NCBI RefSeq assembly: GCF_902498195.1
Contig: NZ_CABVIY010000010.1
Span: 1-64,000, forward strand
DNA length: 64,000 nucleotides
Direction: 5' to 3'
Origin: Pseudomonas fluorescens
GTDB lineage: Bacteria > Pseudomonadota > Gammaproteobacteria > Pseudomonadales > Pseudomonadaceae
The notes beneath the pieces are model-generated. The model had not been told where the DNA came from. It ran no database searches and was given only the letters and a program-made list of their open reading frames with translations. Made by a program: the position numbers and the translations under genes. Below, piece after piece: positions 16,471-24,710 of the stretch (the stretch's first letter is position 1; the number at the start of each line of letters is the position of its first letter).

Positions 16471-16596
16471 TTAGAACCTCTTGAATTCACTGACTTCTAG
16501 TGCAGCCTTCGGGTGAACACCCGCCGCGGCCTGCACTTGATCGGTCAAGGCGGCCAGCAGGCGGTTCAGTTCACGGGTCAGCCTTGCGGAGTTTGT
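16471..16596 (-). other. Open, coding-like fragment in the trpE-trpG gap without a start codon
   Basis: On the minus strand, 41 codons are open from just after a stop to a TAA at 16471-16473, overlapping the last 19 nt of trpE in another frame. The translation contains LTRELNRLLAALTDQV and AAAGVHPKAALEVSEFK, an amphipathic pattern with Pseudomonas-like codon use. There is no ATG or GTG start; only a CTG or an internal TTG could serve. It may be a gene remnant, or chance. See findings. Confidence 0.3.
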
Positions 16597-18059
16597 TCAG
16601 CCAGGGCAACGGCGCGGAACATTGCGCGGCGCTTGTTCAGGGTTTCTTCCCATTCCAGCGCGGGCACCGAGTCGGCGACGATGCCACCACCGGCCTGCAC
16701 ATGCAGCTCGCCGTTCTTGATCACCGCCGTGCGGATCGCAATGGCGGTGTCCATGTTGCCGTTCCAGGCGAAGTAGCCGACGGCGCCGCCGTAGACACCG
16801 CGCTTGACGGGTTCCAGTTCGTCGATGATTTCCATGGCGCGGATTTTCGGCGCGCCAGACAAGGTGCCAGCCGGCAGGATCGCCCGCAGTGCATCCATCG
16901 CCGTCAGCCCGGCCTTCAACTGGCCAGTGACGTTGGACACGATGTGCATCACGTTGGAATAACGCTCGATGACCATTTTCTCGGTGAGCTTCACCGAACC
17001 GACTTCCGACACCCGGCCAGTGTCGTTGCGACCCAGGTCGATCAGCATCAAGTGTTCGGCGATTTCCTTGGCGTCCGACAGCAGGTCTTTTTCCAGCGCC
17101 AGGTCCGCCTCTTCGTTGGCCCCGCGCGGGCGAGTGCCGGCAATCGGGCGCACGGTGATCAGGTTGTCTTCGACCCGCACCAGCACTTCCGGCGAACTGC
17201 CGACGACGTGGAAGTCGCCGAAGTTGAAGAAATACATGTACGGCGTCGGGTTGAAGCAGCGCAGTGCCCGGTACAGATCGATGGGCGCAGCCTTGAAGTC
17301 GATCGACATGCGCTGGGACGGCACGACCTGCATGCAGTCACCGGCCAGGATGTATTCCTTGATGGTGTCGACGGCTTTTTCGTAATCGTCCTGAGTGAAA
17401 CTCGAACGGAACACCGGGTCGGCCGAGTGCTGCTTGCTGAAATCCAGGCCACGGCGCGGGGTGATCGGCTGGCGGAGTTTTTCCAGCAGTTCTTCCAGGC
17501 GTGCGCGACCTTGCTCGAAGGCGTCTTCCTGCGCCGGATCGGCGAGGACGATCGCGTGCATCTTGCCGGCGAGGTTGTCGAAAACCACCACCGCGTCGGA
17601 AACCATCAGCAGAATGTCCGGCACGCCCAGCGGATCCGGGTTCGGGCATTTGCCCAGGCGCTTTTCCACATAACGCACGCAGTCGTAACCGAAGTAACCC
17701 ACCAGGCCGCCGTTAAAACGCGGCAGGCCGGCGATGGTCGGCACGTTGTAACGGGCCTTGAAGGCTTCGACGAAGGCCAGCGGATCTTCGACGTCATGGC
17801 TTTCAGTCTCGACGCCGTCAACGGTCACGCTGACGTGATGATCATGAACCCGCAACACGGTACGGCACGGCAGGCCGATGATCGAATAACGGCCCCATTT
17901 TTCACCGCCTTGTACCGACTCCAGCAGGTAGGAGTTGGGCTTATCGGCCAGTTTCAGGTAGATCGACAGCGGCGTGTCGAAGTCGGCCAGGGTTTCGCAG
18001 GCAAGCGGGATGCGGTTGTAGCCGGCAGCGGCCAAACGCAGGAATTCTTCGCGGATCAT
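16578..18059 (-). CDS. trpE: Anthranilate synthase component I
   Basis: TrpE converts chorismate plus ammonia from TrpG to anthranilate, the committed step to tryptophan. The 493-residue protein has an N-terminal regulatory domain with the LLES motif (PNSYLLESVQGG, about 41-52) that forms the tryptophan feedback site. The C-terminal chorismate-binding domain has MQVVPSQRM, RPIAGTRPRG, HLMLIDLGRND and GTLSGAPKIRAMEI. No TRAP or leader-peptide attenuator is obvious in the 70 nt before its start. It follows gph on the same strand. Confidence 0.97.
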   Translation of the reverse strand: MIREEFLRLAAAGYNRIPLACETLADFDTPLSIYLKLADKPNSYLLESVQGGEKWGRYSIIGLPCRTVLRVHDHHVSVTVDGVETESHDVEDPLAFVEAFKARYNVPTIAGLPRFNGGLVGYFGYDCVRYVEKRLGKCPNPDPLGVPDILLMVSDAVVVFDNLAGKMHAIVLADPAQEDAFEQGRARLEELLEKLRQPITPRRGLDFSKQHSADPVFRSSFTQDDYEKAVDTIKEYILAGDCMQVVPSQRMSIDFKAAPIDLYRALRCFNPTPYMYFFNFGDFHVVGSSPEVLVRVEDNLITVRPIAGTRPRGANEEADLALEKDLLSDAKEIAEHLMLIDLGRNDTGRVSEVGSVKLTEKMVIERYSNVMHIVSNVTGQLKAGLTAMDALRAILPAGTLSGAPKIRAMEIIDELEPVKRGVYGGAVGYFAWNGNMDTAIAIRTAVIKNGELHVQAGGGIVADSVPALEWEETLNKRRAMFRAVALAEQTPQG

Positions 18060-18129
18060 GAGGTGCCTCGTGGCTTGAGGGTCTAACAGTCAGGTATGCA
18101 AACGCGCCGGATAACCGGCCAGGAACAAG

Positions 18130-18948
18130 TCAGGCGCGCCAACGCCAGCGGGCCAGGGCCTTGATGACTTTCATCCAGAGTTTGCGAGTGACCACCACGA
18201 TGGGATTTCCAGGAGGGGATTGAACAGCGTCGGCCAACGTTATCTCAGCGGCAAGATCCAGGCAACCGGGAATTAGCTTGCGCAGATCGTCGATGACCAG
18301 CGCTGGCGACTCTTCGGCAATGGGTCGGCCATGGTTATAGCCATAGCTCAACGCCACGCACTTGACCCCCGCCGCTTTCGCCGCCAGCACATCGCTACGC
18401 GAATCGCCGACGAACAAGGCTTGCGAGGCCGGGATGTTGGTCATTTTCATCACGAAAAACAGCGCGGCCGGATCCGGTTTTTTCTGTGGCAGCGTATCGC
18501 CGCCAATGATCAGACGGAAATACCGACCGATTTTCATCTGATCCAGCAGCGGCGCGACGAAGCGCTCCGGCTTGTTGGTGATCAGCGCCATCTCGACACC
18601 CTGCTTGTGCAGCCATTTCAGGGTATCGCGCACACCGGGGTAGACCACGGTCAGCTCGTGACCGCCTTCATAAAAGCCGTTGAACAGCTCCAGCGCTTGC
18701 TCGGCTTCGGCTTCATCGACACCCTCGGCGTCGATGTGATTGGCCAAGGCCCGGCGCACCAGCATGTGCACGCCGTTGCCCACCCACTCGCGCACCGATG
18801 CGATGCCGGCAGGTTGACGCCCGAGCTTGAGCAGCATGTTATCCACAGCCGCCGCGAGGTCAGGGACCGAGTCGATCAAGGTGCCATCCAGATCGAACAT
18901 CACCAGCCTTGGCAGACTTCCCGGGAACAGCTGCTCAAAACCACTCAT
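18130..18948 (-). CDS. gph: Phosphoglycolate phosphatase
   Basis: This HAD-superfamily hydrolase removes phosphate from 2-phosphoglycolate, a by-product of DNA repair. The 272-residue protein has the catalytic DxDGT motif (Asp19, Asp21), motif II in LITNKP, the motif III lysine in QKKPDP, and motif IV FVGDSRSD. After the HAD core ends (around residue 225) it carries a basic C-terminal tail (VVVTRKLWMKVIKALARWRWRA) absent from E. coli Gph. The start overlaps the rpe stop by 4 nt, giving a coupled rpe-gph pair upstream of trpE. Confidence 0.94.
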   Translation of the reverse strand: MSGFEQLFPGSLPRLVMFDLDGTLIDSVPDLAAAVDNMLLKLGRQPAGIASVREWVGNGVHMLVRRALANHIDAEGVDEAEAEQALELFNGFYEGGHELTVVYPGVRDTLKWLHKQGVEMALITNKPERFVAPLLDQMKIGRYFRLIIGGDTLPQKKPDPAALFFVMKMTNIPASQALFVGDSRSDVLAAKAAGVKCVALSYGYNHGRPIAEESPALVIDDLRKLIPGCLDLAAEITLADAVQSPPGNPIVVVTRKLWMKVIKALARWRWRA

Positions 18949-19619
18949 GGGCGAGCCAGCGCCAGTTCGGAACGCATTTTTTCAATGACTTCCTGGTAGT
19001 CAGGCGCATTGAAGATCGCCGAACCGGCGACGAAGGTGTCGGCACCCGCCGCTGCGATTTCACGAATGTTGTTCACGTTCACGCCGCCGTCGATCTCCAG
19101 GCGGATGTCGCGACCGGACGCATCGATCAGCGCACGTGCTTCGCGCAGCTTGTCGAGGGTGCCAGGAATGAACTTCTGACCGCCAAAGCCCGGATTGACG
19201 CTCATCAACAGGATCATGTCGACCTTGTCCATTACGTACTTGAGCACGTCCAGCGGCGTCGCCGGGTTGAACACCAGGCCCGACTTGCAGCCGCCTTCGC
19301 GGATCAGTTGCAGGGAGCGGTCGATGTGCTGGGTGGCTTCCGGGTGGAAGGTGATGTAAGTCGCGCCGGCTTCAATGAAGTCACCGACGATCCGGTCCAC
19401 CGGGCTGACCATCAGGTGCGCGTCGATTGGCGCGGTCACGCCGTACTTGCGCAACGCAGAGCAAACCATCGGGCCGATGGTCAGGTTGGGCACATAGTGG
19501 TTGTCCATGACATCGAAGTGCACGAAGTCGGCGCCAGCGGCCAGGACGTTGTCCACTTCTTCACCCAAGCGGGCGAAGTCGGCGGAGAGAATCGACGGAG
19601 CAATTACGAAGGGCTGCAT
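18945..19619 (-). CDS. rpe: Ribulose-phosphate 3-epimerase
   Basis: Rpe interconverts ribulose-5-phosphate and xylulose-5-phosphate in the pentose phosphate pathway. The 224-residue TIM barrel has the family start IAPSILSADFARLGEE, metal ligands His34 and Asp36 in VHFDVMDNHYVPN, and the GFGGQKFIP phosphate loop. The ATG at 19619 is chosen over 19712 because MQPFVIAPSILSAD is the conserved N-terminus. It is the first gene of the rpe-gph-trpE string. The rpe-gph-trpE order is general in gammaproteobacteria. Confidence 0.96.
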   Translation of the reverse strand: MQPFVIAPSILSADFARLGEEVDNVLAAGADFVHFDVMDNHYVPNLTIGPMVCSALRKYGVTAPIDAHLMVSPVDRIVGDFIEAGATYITFHPEATQHIDRSLQLIREGGCKSGLVFNPATPLDVLKYVMDKVDMILLMSVNPGFGGQKFIPGTLDKLREARALIDASGRDIRLEIDGGVNVNNIREIAAAGADTFVAGSAIFNAPDYQEVIEKMRSELALARP

Positions 19620-19701
19620 GACGCACCTTTTCTGAGCTAAATCACGATGGCGCGCATTGTATACCTCATGCTTTGACGCGCGCACCGTGACCGCGATGAT
19701 T

Positions 19702-19968
19702 GGGTCTGCCATCCATTATTTTCTGTGCCGCGTTGTCGTCTGAAAGCGGGCCAGGCAAGGCGCAGTCCGCTGGTAATGGTTGTTCCCTTGCCAAGGGGAC
19801 TGCAACGCAGCCTGGCCCGCTTTCAGACACAACCCGAAGGGCCGGGCCTGCTGTTGCGCAGGGCTGCGTTGCTCGGAGCTTATTTGGAATGACCAGACCA
19901 CGCTCCTCGCGCCTTGCCCTGCGCAACAGCAGACCCGGCGCGGCACAAAAATAATGGATGGCAGACCC
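19702..19968. repeat. Nested inverted-repeat element with 30-bp terminal repeats and two internal hairpins
   Basis: Outer arms at 19702-19732 and 19939-19968 match over 30 of 31 positions (GGGTCTGCCATCCATTATTT outermost), with one extra base on the left. Inside lie two side-by-side hairpins: 19738-19756 with 19810-19828 (19 bp, perfect), and 19844-19864 with 19916-19936 (20 of 21). CAACGCAGCC (19803-19812) and GGCTGCGTTG (19862-19871) could also pair across the two hairpins. The right end overlaps the last base of the alcohol dehydrogenase stop codon. No open reading frame looks real. It fills nearly the whole 348-nt gap between rpe and the dehydrogenase; a MITE-like element or a structured RNA are the main options. 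Confidence 0.85.
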
Positions 19969-21116
19969 TAGTAGGCCGCTCGGTAGATCTTCTCGATATC
20001 GACAGCACTCAGCTTGCGCGGATTATTGCGCATCAGACGCTCGATACCCGCGGCCTCCACGGCCATGGCCGGGATCGCATCCTCGGGAACCCCGAAACTG
20101 CGCAGCCCCGACGGGATTTCCACAGCGGCGCACAAGTCGCTCATGGCCGTCACGGCTTTGTCGCCCGCTTCACTGGTACTCAGATGAGCGGTCTTCACCC
20201 CCATGGCTTCGGCGATATCCTGCATGCGTTCGACGCAGGCCATCTTGTTCCAGGTCATGACATAGGGCAGCAGCAAGGCATTGCTCACGCCATGGGCAAT
20301 GTTGAAACGCCCGCCCAACGGGTAGGCCAAGGCATGCACCGCACCGACCCCGGCGTTGCCGAACGCCATGCCGGCCATCAGGCTGGCGGTGGCCATGTCT
20401 TCACGGGCCTGCAGGTTGGACGGGTTGGCATACGCCTTGGGCAATGCCTTGGCGATCAGCTTGATCGCACCAATGGCCAACGCGTCGGTAATCGGCGAGG
20501 CATTGACCGACAGATAGGATTCGATGGCATGCACCAGCGCATCGACTCCGCTGGCAGCGGTGACACTGCGCGGGCAAGTCAGGGTCATTTGCGGGCTGAC
20601 CAGCGCCACATCCGGCAACAGGTAGTCGCTGACGATGCCCTTCTTCAGTTGCGCGACCTTGTCGGAAAGGATCGCCACGTTGGTGACTTCCGAACCGGTG
20701 CCGGCGGTGGTCGGGATCGCGATCAGCGGCGGGCCTTTGCGCGGCACCTGATCGATGCCGAACAAATCCTCCAGTGCCCCGTGGTAACCGGCATAGGCGG
20801 CCACGCTCTTGGCGATATCGATGGCACTGCCGCCGCCCAGGCCGATCAACCCGTCATGCCCGCCCTCGCGGTACACCCGCATGCAGTCTTCAACGATGGC
20901 GATTTCCGGATCGGGCAATACCCGGTCGAAGATCTCGTAAGTGCGGCCCCCCAGTTGCGCCAGCGCCAGCTCCACGGTGCCGGATTTGACCAGGATGGCA
21001 TCGGTGACGATCAGCGGGTTGTCGATGTCCAGCCGCGTCAATTCCGCCGCCAGTTGCTCGATGGCCCCGGCACCGGTGATCAGTTTGTGTGCGATTTTGA
21101 AAGAAGACAGACTCAT
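19968..21116 (-). CDS. Iron-containing (group III) alcohol dehydrogenase
   Basis: This cytoplasmic NAD(P)-dependent alcohol dehydrogenase has an unknown substrate. The 382-residue protein has the cofactor motif GGGSAID (94-100) and the four metal ligands of the family: Asp192, His196 (SGVDALVHAIE), His261 (GAVHALAYPLGG) and His275 (FNIAHG). Length is standard. It lies downstream of the ABC importer genes on the same strand, after a 225-nt gap holding a REP pair, so it may not be in their operon. Its stop codon abuts the 267-bp palindromic element. Confidence 0.9.
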   Translation of the reverse strand: MSLSSFKIAHKLITGAGAIEQLAAELTRLDIDNPLIVTDAILVKSGTVELALAQLGGRTYEIFDRVLPDPEIAIVEDCMRVYREGGHDGLIGLGGGSAIDIAKSVAAYAGYHGALEDLFGIDQVPRKGPPLIAIPTTAGTGSEVTNVAILSDKVAQLKKGIVSDYLLPDVALVSPQMTLTCPRSVTAASGVDALVHAIESYLSVNASPITDALAIGAIKLIAKALPKAYANPSNLQAREDMATASLMAGMAFGNAGVGAVHALAYPLGGRFNIAHGVSNALLLPYVMTWNKMACVERMQDIAEAMGVKTAHLSTSEAGDKAVTAMSDLCAAVEIPSGLRSFGVPEDAIPAMAVEAAGIERLMRNNPRKLSAVDIEKIYRAAY

Positions 21117-21229
21117 GCGCGCAGCCTCTTATAGATAGGGGAGCTGGGCACAATAGTAGCTGGGGATTTGGGGTTGTCTGGTATTCAGGTCGTGAATGAC
21201 CACCCCCAATACGGGCAACAACACCAATC

Positions 21230-21325
21230 AAATGTGGGAGCGGGCTTGCTCGCGAAGGCGGAGTGTCAGCAGACACATATTGTCGACTGGCACTCCGCCT
21301 TCGCGAGCAAGCCCGCTCCCACATT
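21230..21325. repeat. REP pair with long near-perfect arms
   Basis: Inverted arms of about 38 bp begin AATGTGGGAGCGGGCTTGCT and continue to GGCGGAGTG, facing each other around a 20-nt centre. This is the same REP family as at 10710. It lies between the downstream permease gene and the alcohol dehydrogenase. Confidence 0.92.
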
Positions 21326-21341
21326 GTTTACAGCGTGTGTT

Positions 21342-22166
21342 TTAGACCTGCGCGGTACGCAGTTTCTCGCTACGACCCCGCAGCCATTCCAGGGTCAGCA
21401 GCAGGATCACCGAGAAGGCGATCAGCAGCGTCGCGGCGGCGGCGATGGTCGGGCTGAGGTTTTCGCGGATACCGCTGAACATCTGCCGTGGCAGGGTCGC
21501 TTGCTCAGGGCCGGCGAGGAACAACGTCACTACCACCTCATCGAACGAAGTCGCGAAGGCGAACAGCGCACCGGAAATCACACCGGGAGCAATCAGCGGC
21601 AAGGTCACCCGACGGAACGCCACCAGCGGCGAGGCGCCCAGGCTGGCAGCGGCACGCACCAGGTTGTGGTTAAACCCCTGCAAGGTCGCCGACACCGTGA
21701 TGATCACGAACGGTACGCCCAGCACTGCGTGGACCACGATCAACGAAAAGAAACTGTTGCCCAGGCCCAAAGGCGCAAAGAACAGGTAGCTGGCCACACC
21801 AATGATCACCACCGGCACCACCATCGGCGAAATCACCAGCGCCATGACCAGCGCCTTGCCCGGGAAGTCGCCACGGGTCAGGCCAATCGCCGCCAACGTA
21901 CCGAAGATCATGGCCAGCACCGTGGCTGCCGGGGCGACGATGATGCTGTTCTTCAGTGCCCGCATCCACTCCGCCGACGCGAAGAAGTCGTGGTACCACT
22001 GCAGCGAGAAGCCCTGCAGCGGGTACACCAGGAAACTACCGGAGTTGAACGACAGCGGAATGATCACCAACACTGGCAGGATCAGGAACAACAGAATCAG
22101 GCCGCAGAGAATCCGCAAGCTGTAGAACCACACCCGCTCGATGGGCGACATATAAGGACTCAGCAT
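21342..22166 (-). CDS. ABC transporter permease, PotC type (polyamine/GABA family)
   Basis: This is the inner-membrane permease of a polyamine-type importer, 274 residues with six hydrophobic segments. The conserved cytoplasmic EAA loop, which docks on the ATPase, is visible as VRAAASLGASPLVAFRRVTLPLIAPG. GGAG lies 6 nt before the ATG at 22166. It follows the other permease by 12 nt. The four-gene set matches the P. aeruginosa agtABCD importer of 4-aminobutyrate and 5-aminovalerate in gene type and chromosomal position (next to rpe). Substrate is inferred from that. Confidence 0.9.
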   Translation of the reverse strand: MLSPYMSPIERVWFYSLRILCGLILLFLILPVLVIIPLSFNSGSFLVYPLQGFSLQWYHDFFASAEWMRALKNSIIVAPAATVLAMIFGTLAAIGLTRGDFPGKALVMALVISPMVVPVVIIGVASYLFFAPLGLGNSFFSLIVVHAVLGVPFVIITVSATLQGFNHNLVRAAASLGASPLVAFRRVTLPLIAPGVISGALFAFATSFDEVVVTLFLAGPEQATLPRQMFSGIRENLSPTIAAAATLLIAFSVILLLTLEWLRGRSEKLRTAQV

Positions 22167-22178
22167 TTCATTCTCCCC

Positions 22179-23426
22179 TTAGCTCAGGCGCAGGCGGCTA
22201 GCGCCCACCAGCCAGCTGTAAATCAGATAAAGCACCACGGTCGCCAGGAGCAGCAGCCCGCCAAGCGCGGTCGCCATGCCCCAGTTGATGCTGGTGTTGG
22301 TGTAGAAGGCGACGAAGTAACTGACCATCTGATCGTTCGGGCTGCCGAGCAACGCCGGGGTGATGTAGTAGCCGATGGCGAGGATGAACACCAGCAGGCA
22401 ACCGGCGCCGACACCGGCATAGGTCTGCGGGAAGTACACCCGCCAGAAACTGGCGAACGGGTGGCAACCCAGGGAAATCGCCGCACGCATGTAGGTCGGC
22501 GAGATGCCTTTCATCACGCTGTAGATCGGCAGGATCATGAACGGCAGCAGGATGTGCACCATGGAGATGTAGACGCCGATGCGGTTGAACACCAGCTCCA
22601 CCGGCTTATCGATGATGCCCATGGCCATCAGGCCACTGTTGATCAAGCCACCCGATTGCAGCAGGACGATCCACGCCGCGACGCGCACCAGGATCGACGT
22701 CCAGAACGGCAACAGCACCAGGATCATCAGCAGGTTGCTCTGCCGCGATGGCAGGTTCGCCAGCAGGTAAGCCAATGGATAGGCCAGCACCAGGCAGATC
22801 ACGGTAATAATCAGGCCCATCCAGAAGGTGCGGGCGAAGATGTCGAGGTAAATCGCCTGGTCGGGGGTGGCCGGCGCCAATTCACCGAGGTCGTCGATGC
22901 GGTGATCGACGGCCGCCAGCAGGTAGTACGGGGTAATGCTGCTGGTGTTGCGGCGTACGGCTTGCCAGTAGGCCGGGTCGCCCCAGCGCTCGTCGAGACC
23001 TTCCAGTGCTTCTTTATAAGAGCTCGGTTCGGTGGCGAACGGCAGGGCGCGGGCGGTCTTGGTCAGCAGGCTGCGGTAGCCGGCCAACTCCATGTTCAAG
23101 CGCTTGGACAGGTCGCCCAAGGTCTGATTCTTGCGGGCTTCGGCGAGGTCCTCGCTGGCGGCCTTGTAGACCGGCTCGGCGGGCAGGCCACGGCCGTCCC
23201 AGCTGGCGATGGCGGCCACGGTGCGCGGCATGCCGCCGACCACTTCCGGGTTACCGACGCTTTTGTAGAGCAGCGCCACGATCGGCACCAGGAACACCAG
23301 CAACAGAAACAGCACCAGCGGCGCGATCAAGGCCTGGGCCTTCCAGCGGTTGACCCGCTCGGCGTGCTTGAGCCGCTGCTTCAAGGTGGGGTCAGTGCCC
23401 GCGTTCACGGGAACGGCGATAGCCAT
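22179..23426 (-). CDS. ABC transporter permease, PotB type with a large periplasmic insertion
   Basis: This is the partner permease, 415 residues, much longer than PotB (about 285). The extra length is an N-terminal arm plus a loop of about 130 residues (about 60-195) between the first helix and the main membrane domain, rich in charged and aromatic residues and probably periplasmic. The EAA loop is RAAISLGCHPFASFWRVYFPQTYAG. The ATG at 23426 (MAIAVPVNAG) has CCGGAG 6 nt upstream, and is preferred over 23462. The insertion is a known feature of some pseudomonad polyamine-type permeases, and could contact the binding protein. Confidence 0.9.
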   Translation of the reverse strand: MAIAVPVNAGTDPTLKQRLKHAERVNRWKAQALIAPLVLFLLLVFLVPIVALLYKSVGNPEVVGGMPRTVAAIASWDGRGLPAEPVYKAASEDLAEARKNQTLGDLSKRLNMELAGYRSLLTKTARALPFATEPSSYKEALEGLDERWGDPAYWQAVRRNTSSITPYYLLAAVDHRIDDLGELAPATPDQAIYLDIFARTFWMGLIITVICLVLAYPLAYLLANLPSRQSNLLMILVLLPFWTSILVRVAAWIVLLQSGGLINSGLMAMGIIDKPVELVFNRIGVYISMVHILLPFMILPIYSVMKGISPTYMRAAISLGCHPFASFWRVYFPQTYAGVGAGCLLVFILAIGYYITPALLGSPNDQMVSYFVAFYTNTSINWGMATALGGLLLLATVVLYLIYSWLVGASRLRLS

Positions 23427-23513
23427 GGCGTACTCCGGAAATCTTTGGATGGGCGGCATCAAACTGCGCGATGCCGCATTGCATCAATGTTCTTTGACCA
23501 GGCACCGGCCCCC

Positions 23514-23597
23514 GTAGGAGCTGGCGCAGCCTGCGATCTTTTCGCGGCTTTGAGACCGCTGAAGATCAAAAGATCGCAGCCTTCGGCAGCTCCTACA
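23514..23597. repeat. REP pair inside the ABC transporter operon
   Basis: Inverted copies of the 'GTAGGAGCTG ... CTGCGATCTTTT' family lie at 23514-23541 and 23568-23597, between the binding-protein gene and the first permease gene. This is the same family as at 9868. Confidence 0.9.
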
Positions 23598-23618
23598 GCG
23601 TAAGCCCGCGGTGCGGTC

Positions 23619-24662
23619 TTACTTCGCAGCCCAGGAATTGAAGCGCTGTTCCAGTTGCTCGCCGTTGTCAGCCCAGAAGCTGACGTCGATCTGCACCTGG
23701 TTGGCGATGTTTTCCGGGGTGGTCGGCATGTCTTTCAGGACATCCTTGGCCAGCAACGGTACGGCTTGGGTGTTGGCCGGGCCGTAGGCGATGTTTTCCG
23801 AGTAGGTCTTCTGCTGCTGCGGCTGCACCGAGAAGGCGATGAATTTCTTCGCCGCGTCAGCACGTGCTTTATCCAGGCCTTTTGGGATGGCCCAGGCGTC
23901 GAAGTCGTAGATGCCGCCGTTCCACACCACTTTCAGGTTGCTTTCTTTTTGCACGGCAGCGATGCGGCCGTTGTAGGCCGAGCTCATGACCACGTCACCG
24001 GAGGCAAGGTATTGCGGCGGTTGCGCACCGGCTTCCCACCACTGGATGTTTGGCTTGAGTTCATCGAGCTTCTTGAACGCGCGGTCCTGACCGTCCTTGC
24101 CGGCCAGCACTTTGTAGACGTCTTTAGGCGCAACGCCGTCGGCCATCAGTGCGAATTCCAGGGTGTACTTGGCGCCCTTACGCAGGCCACGCTTGCCCGG
24201 GAACTGCTTGGTGTCCCAGAAATCCGCCCAGCTGGTCGGTGCGGTTTTCAGCTTGTCGGCGTTGTAGGCCAACACGGTCGACCACACGAAGAAACCCACG
24301 CCGCAAGGCTGGATTGCGCCTTTTACGTAGTCTTCAGTTTTGCCGAACAGCGCAGGATCGAGTTGCTCGAACATGTCTTCGTCGCAACCACGGGACAGTT
24401 CTGGCGATTCAACTTCCACCAGGTCCCAGGACACGCTCTTGGTGTCGACCATGGCCTTGACCTTGGCCATCTCGCCGTTGTACTCGCCCGCCACGATCTT
24501 GCCGTTGCCTGCCGCTTCCCACGGTGCGTAGAAAGCCTTGACCTGCGCGGCCTTGTTCGCCCCGCCAAAGGACACCACGGTCAGGTCCGGGCCAGCAGCC
24601 ATTGCGCTCGCTGCCCCCATCATGCCCAGTGCCAGAGCGGTGAATTTCAGGGATCTCAACAT
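23619..24662 (-). CDS. Periplasmic substrate-binding protein of the polyamine/GABA-type ABC importer
   Basis: This 347-residue extracellular solute-binding protein has a signal peptide (about 1-22, cleavage near AMAAGPDL). The mature part has the PotD/PotF-like pattern (LTVVSFGGANKAAQVKAFYAPWE, then VEVESPELSRGC). It should capture the ligand and hand it to the two permeases. Among the Agt-type genes it is the one that sets specificity, but ligand residues cannot be assigned by eye. The gene sits between the ATPase gene (49 nt upstream) and the permeases, with a REP pair after its stop. Confidence 0.92.
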   Translation of the reverse strand: MLRSLKFTALALGMMGAASAMAAGPDLTVVSFGGANKAAQVKAFYAPWEAAGNGKIVAGEYNGEMAKVKAMVDTKSVSWDLVEVESPELSRGCDEDMFEQLDPALFGKTEDYVKGAIQPCGVGFFVWSTVLAYNADKLKTAPTSWADFWDTKQFPGKRGLRKGAKYTLEFALMADGVAPKDVYKVLAGKDGQDRAFKKLDELKPNIQWWEAGAQPPQYLASGDVVMSSAYNGRIAAVQKESNLKVVWNGGIYDFDAWAIPKGLDKARADAAKKFIAFSVQPQQQKTYSENIAYGPANTQAVPLLAKDVLKDMPTTPENIANQVQIDVSFWADNGEQLEQRFNSWAAK

Positions 24663-24710
24663 TTATTGTTCTCTCCACGTGCAGGGTTGGTGTTGTTGTA
24701 GCCGGGGCGA

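Noticed and set aside
19700..19954. Several 64-86 codon frames on both strands inside the 267-bp palindrome
   Set aside because: Open frames on both strands follow from the inverted repeats themselves. They start outside ribosome-site context and share no coding pattern.
21168..23603. 811-codon open frame on the plus strand opposite the permease genes
   Set aside because: The translation is Gln/His/Arg-rich low-complexity sequence, which is the antisense image of membrane-protein codons. Both permeases beneath it are clear.
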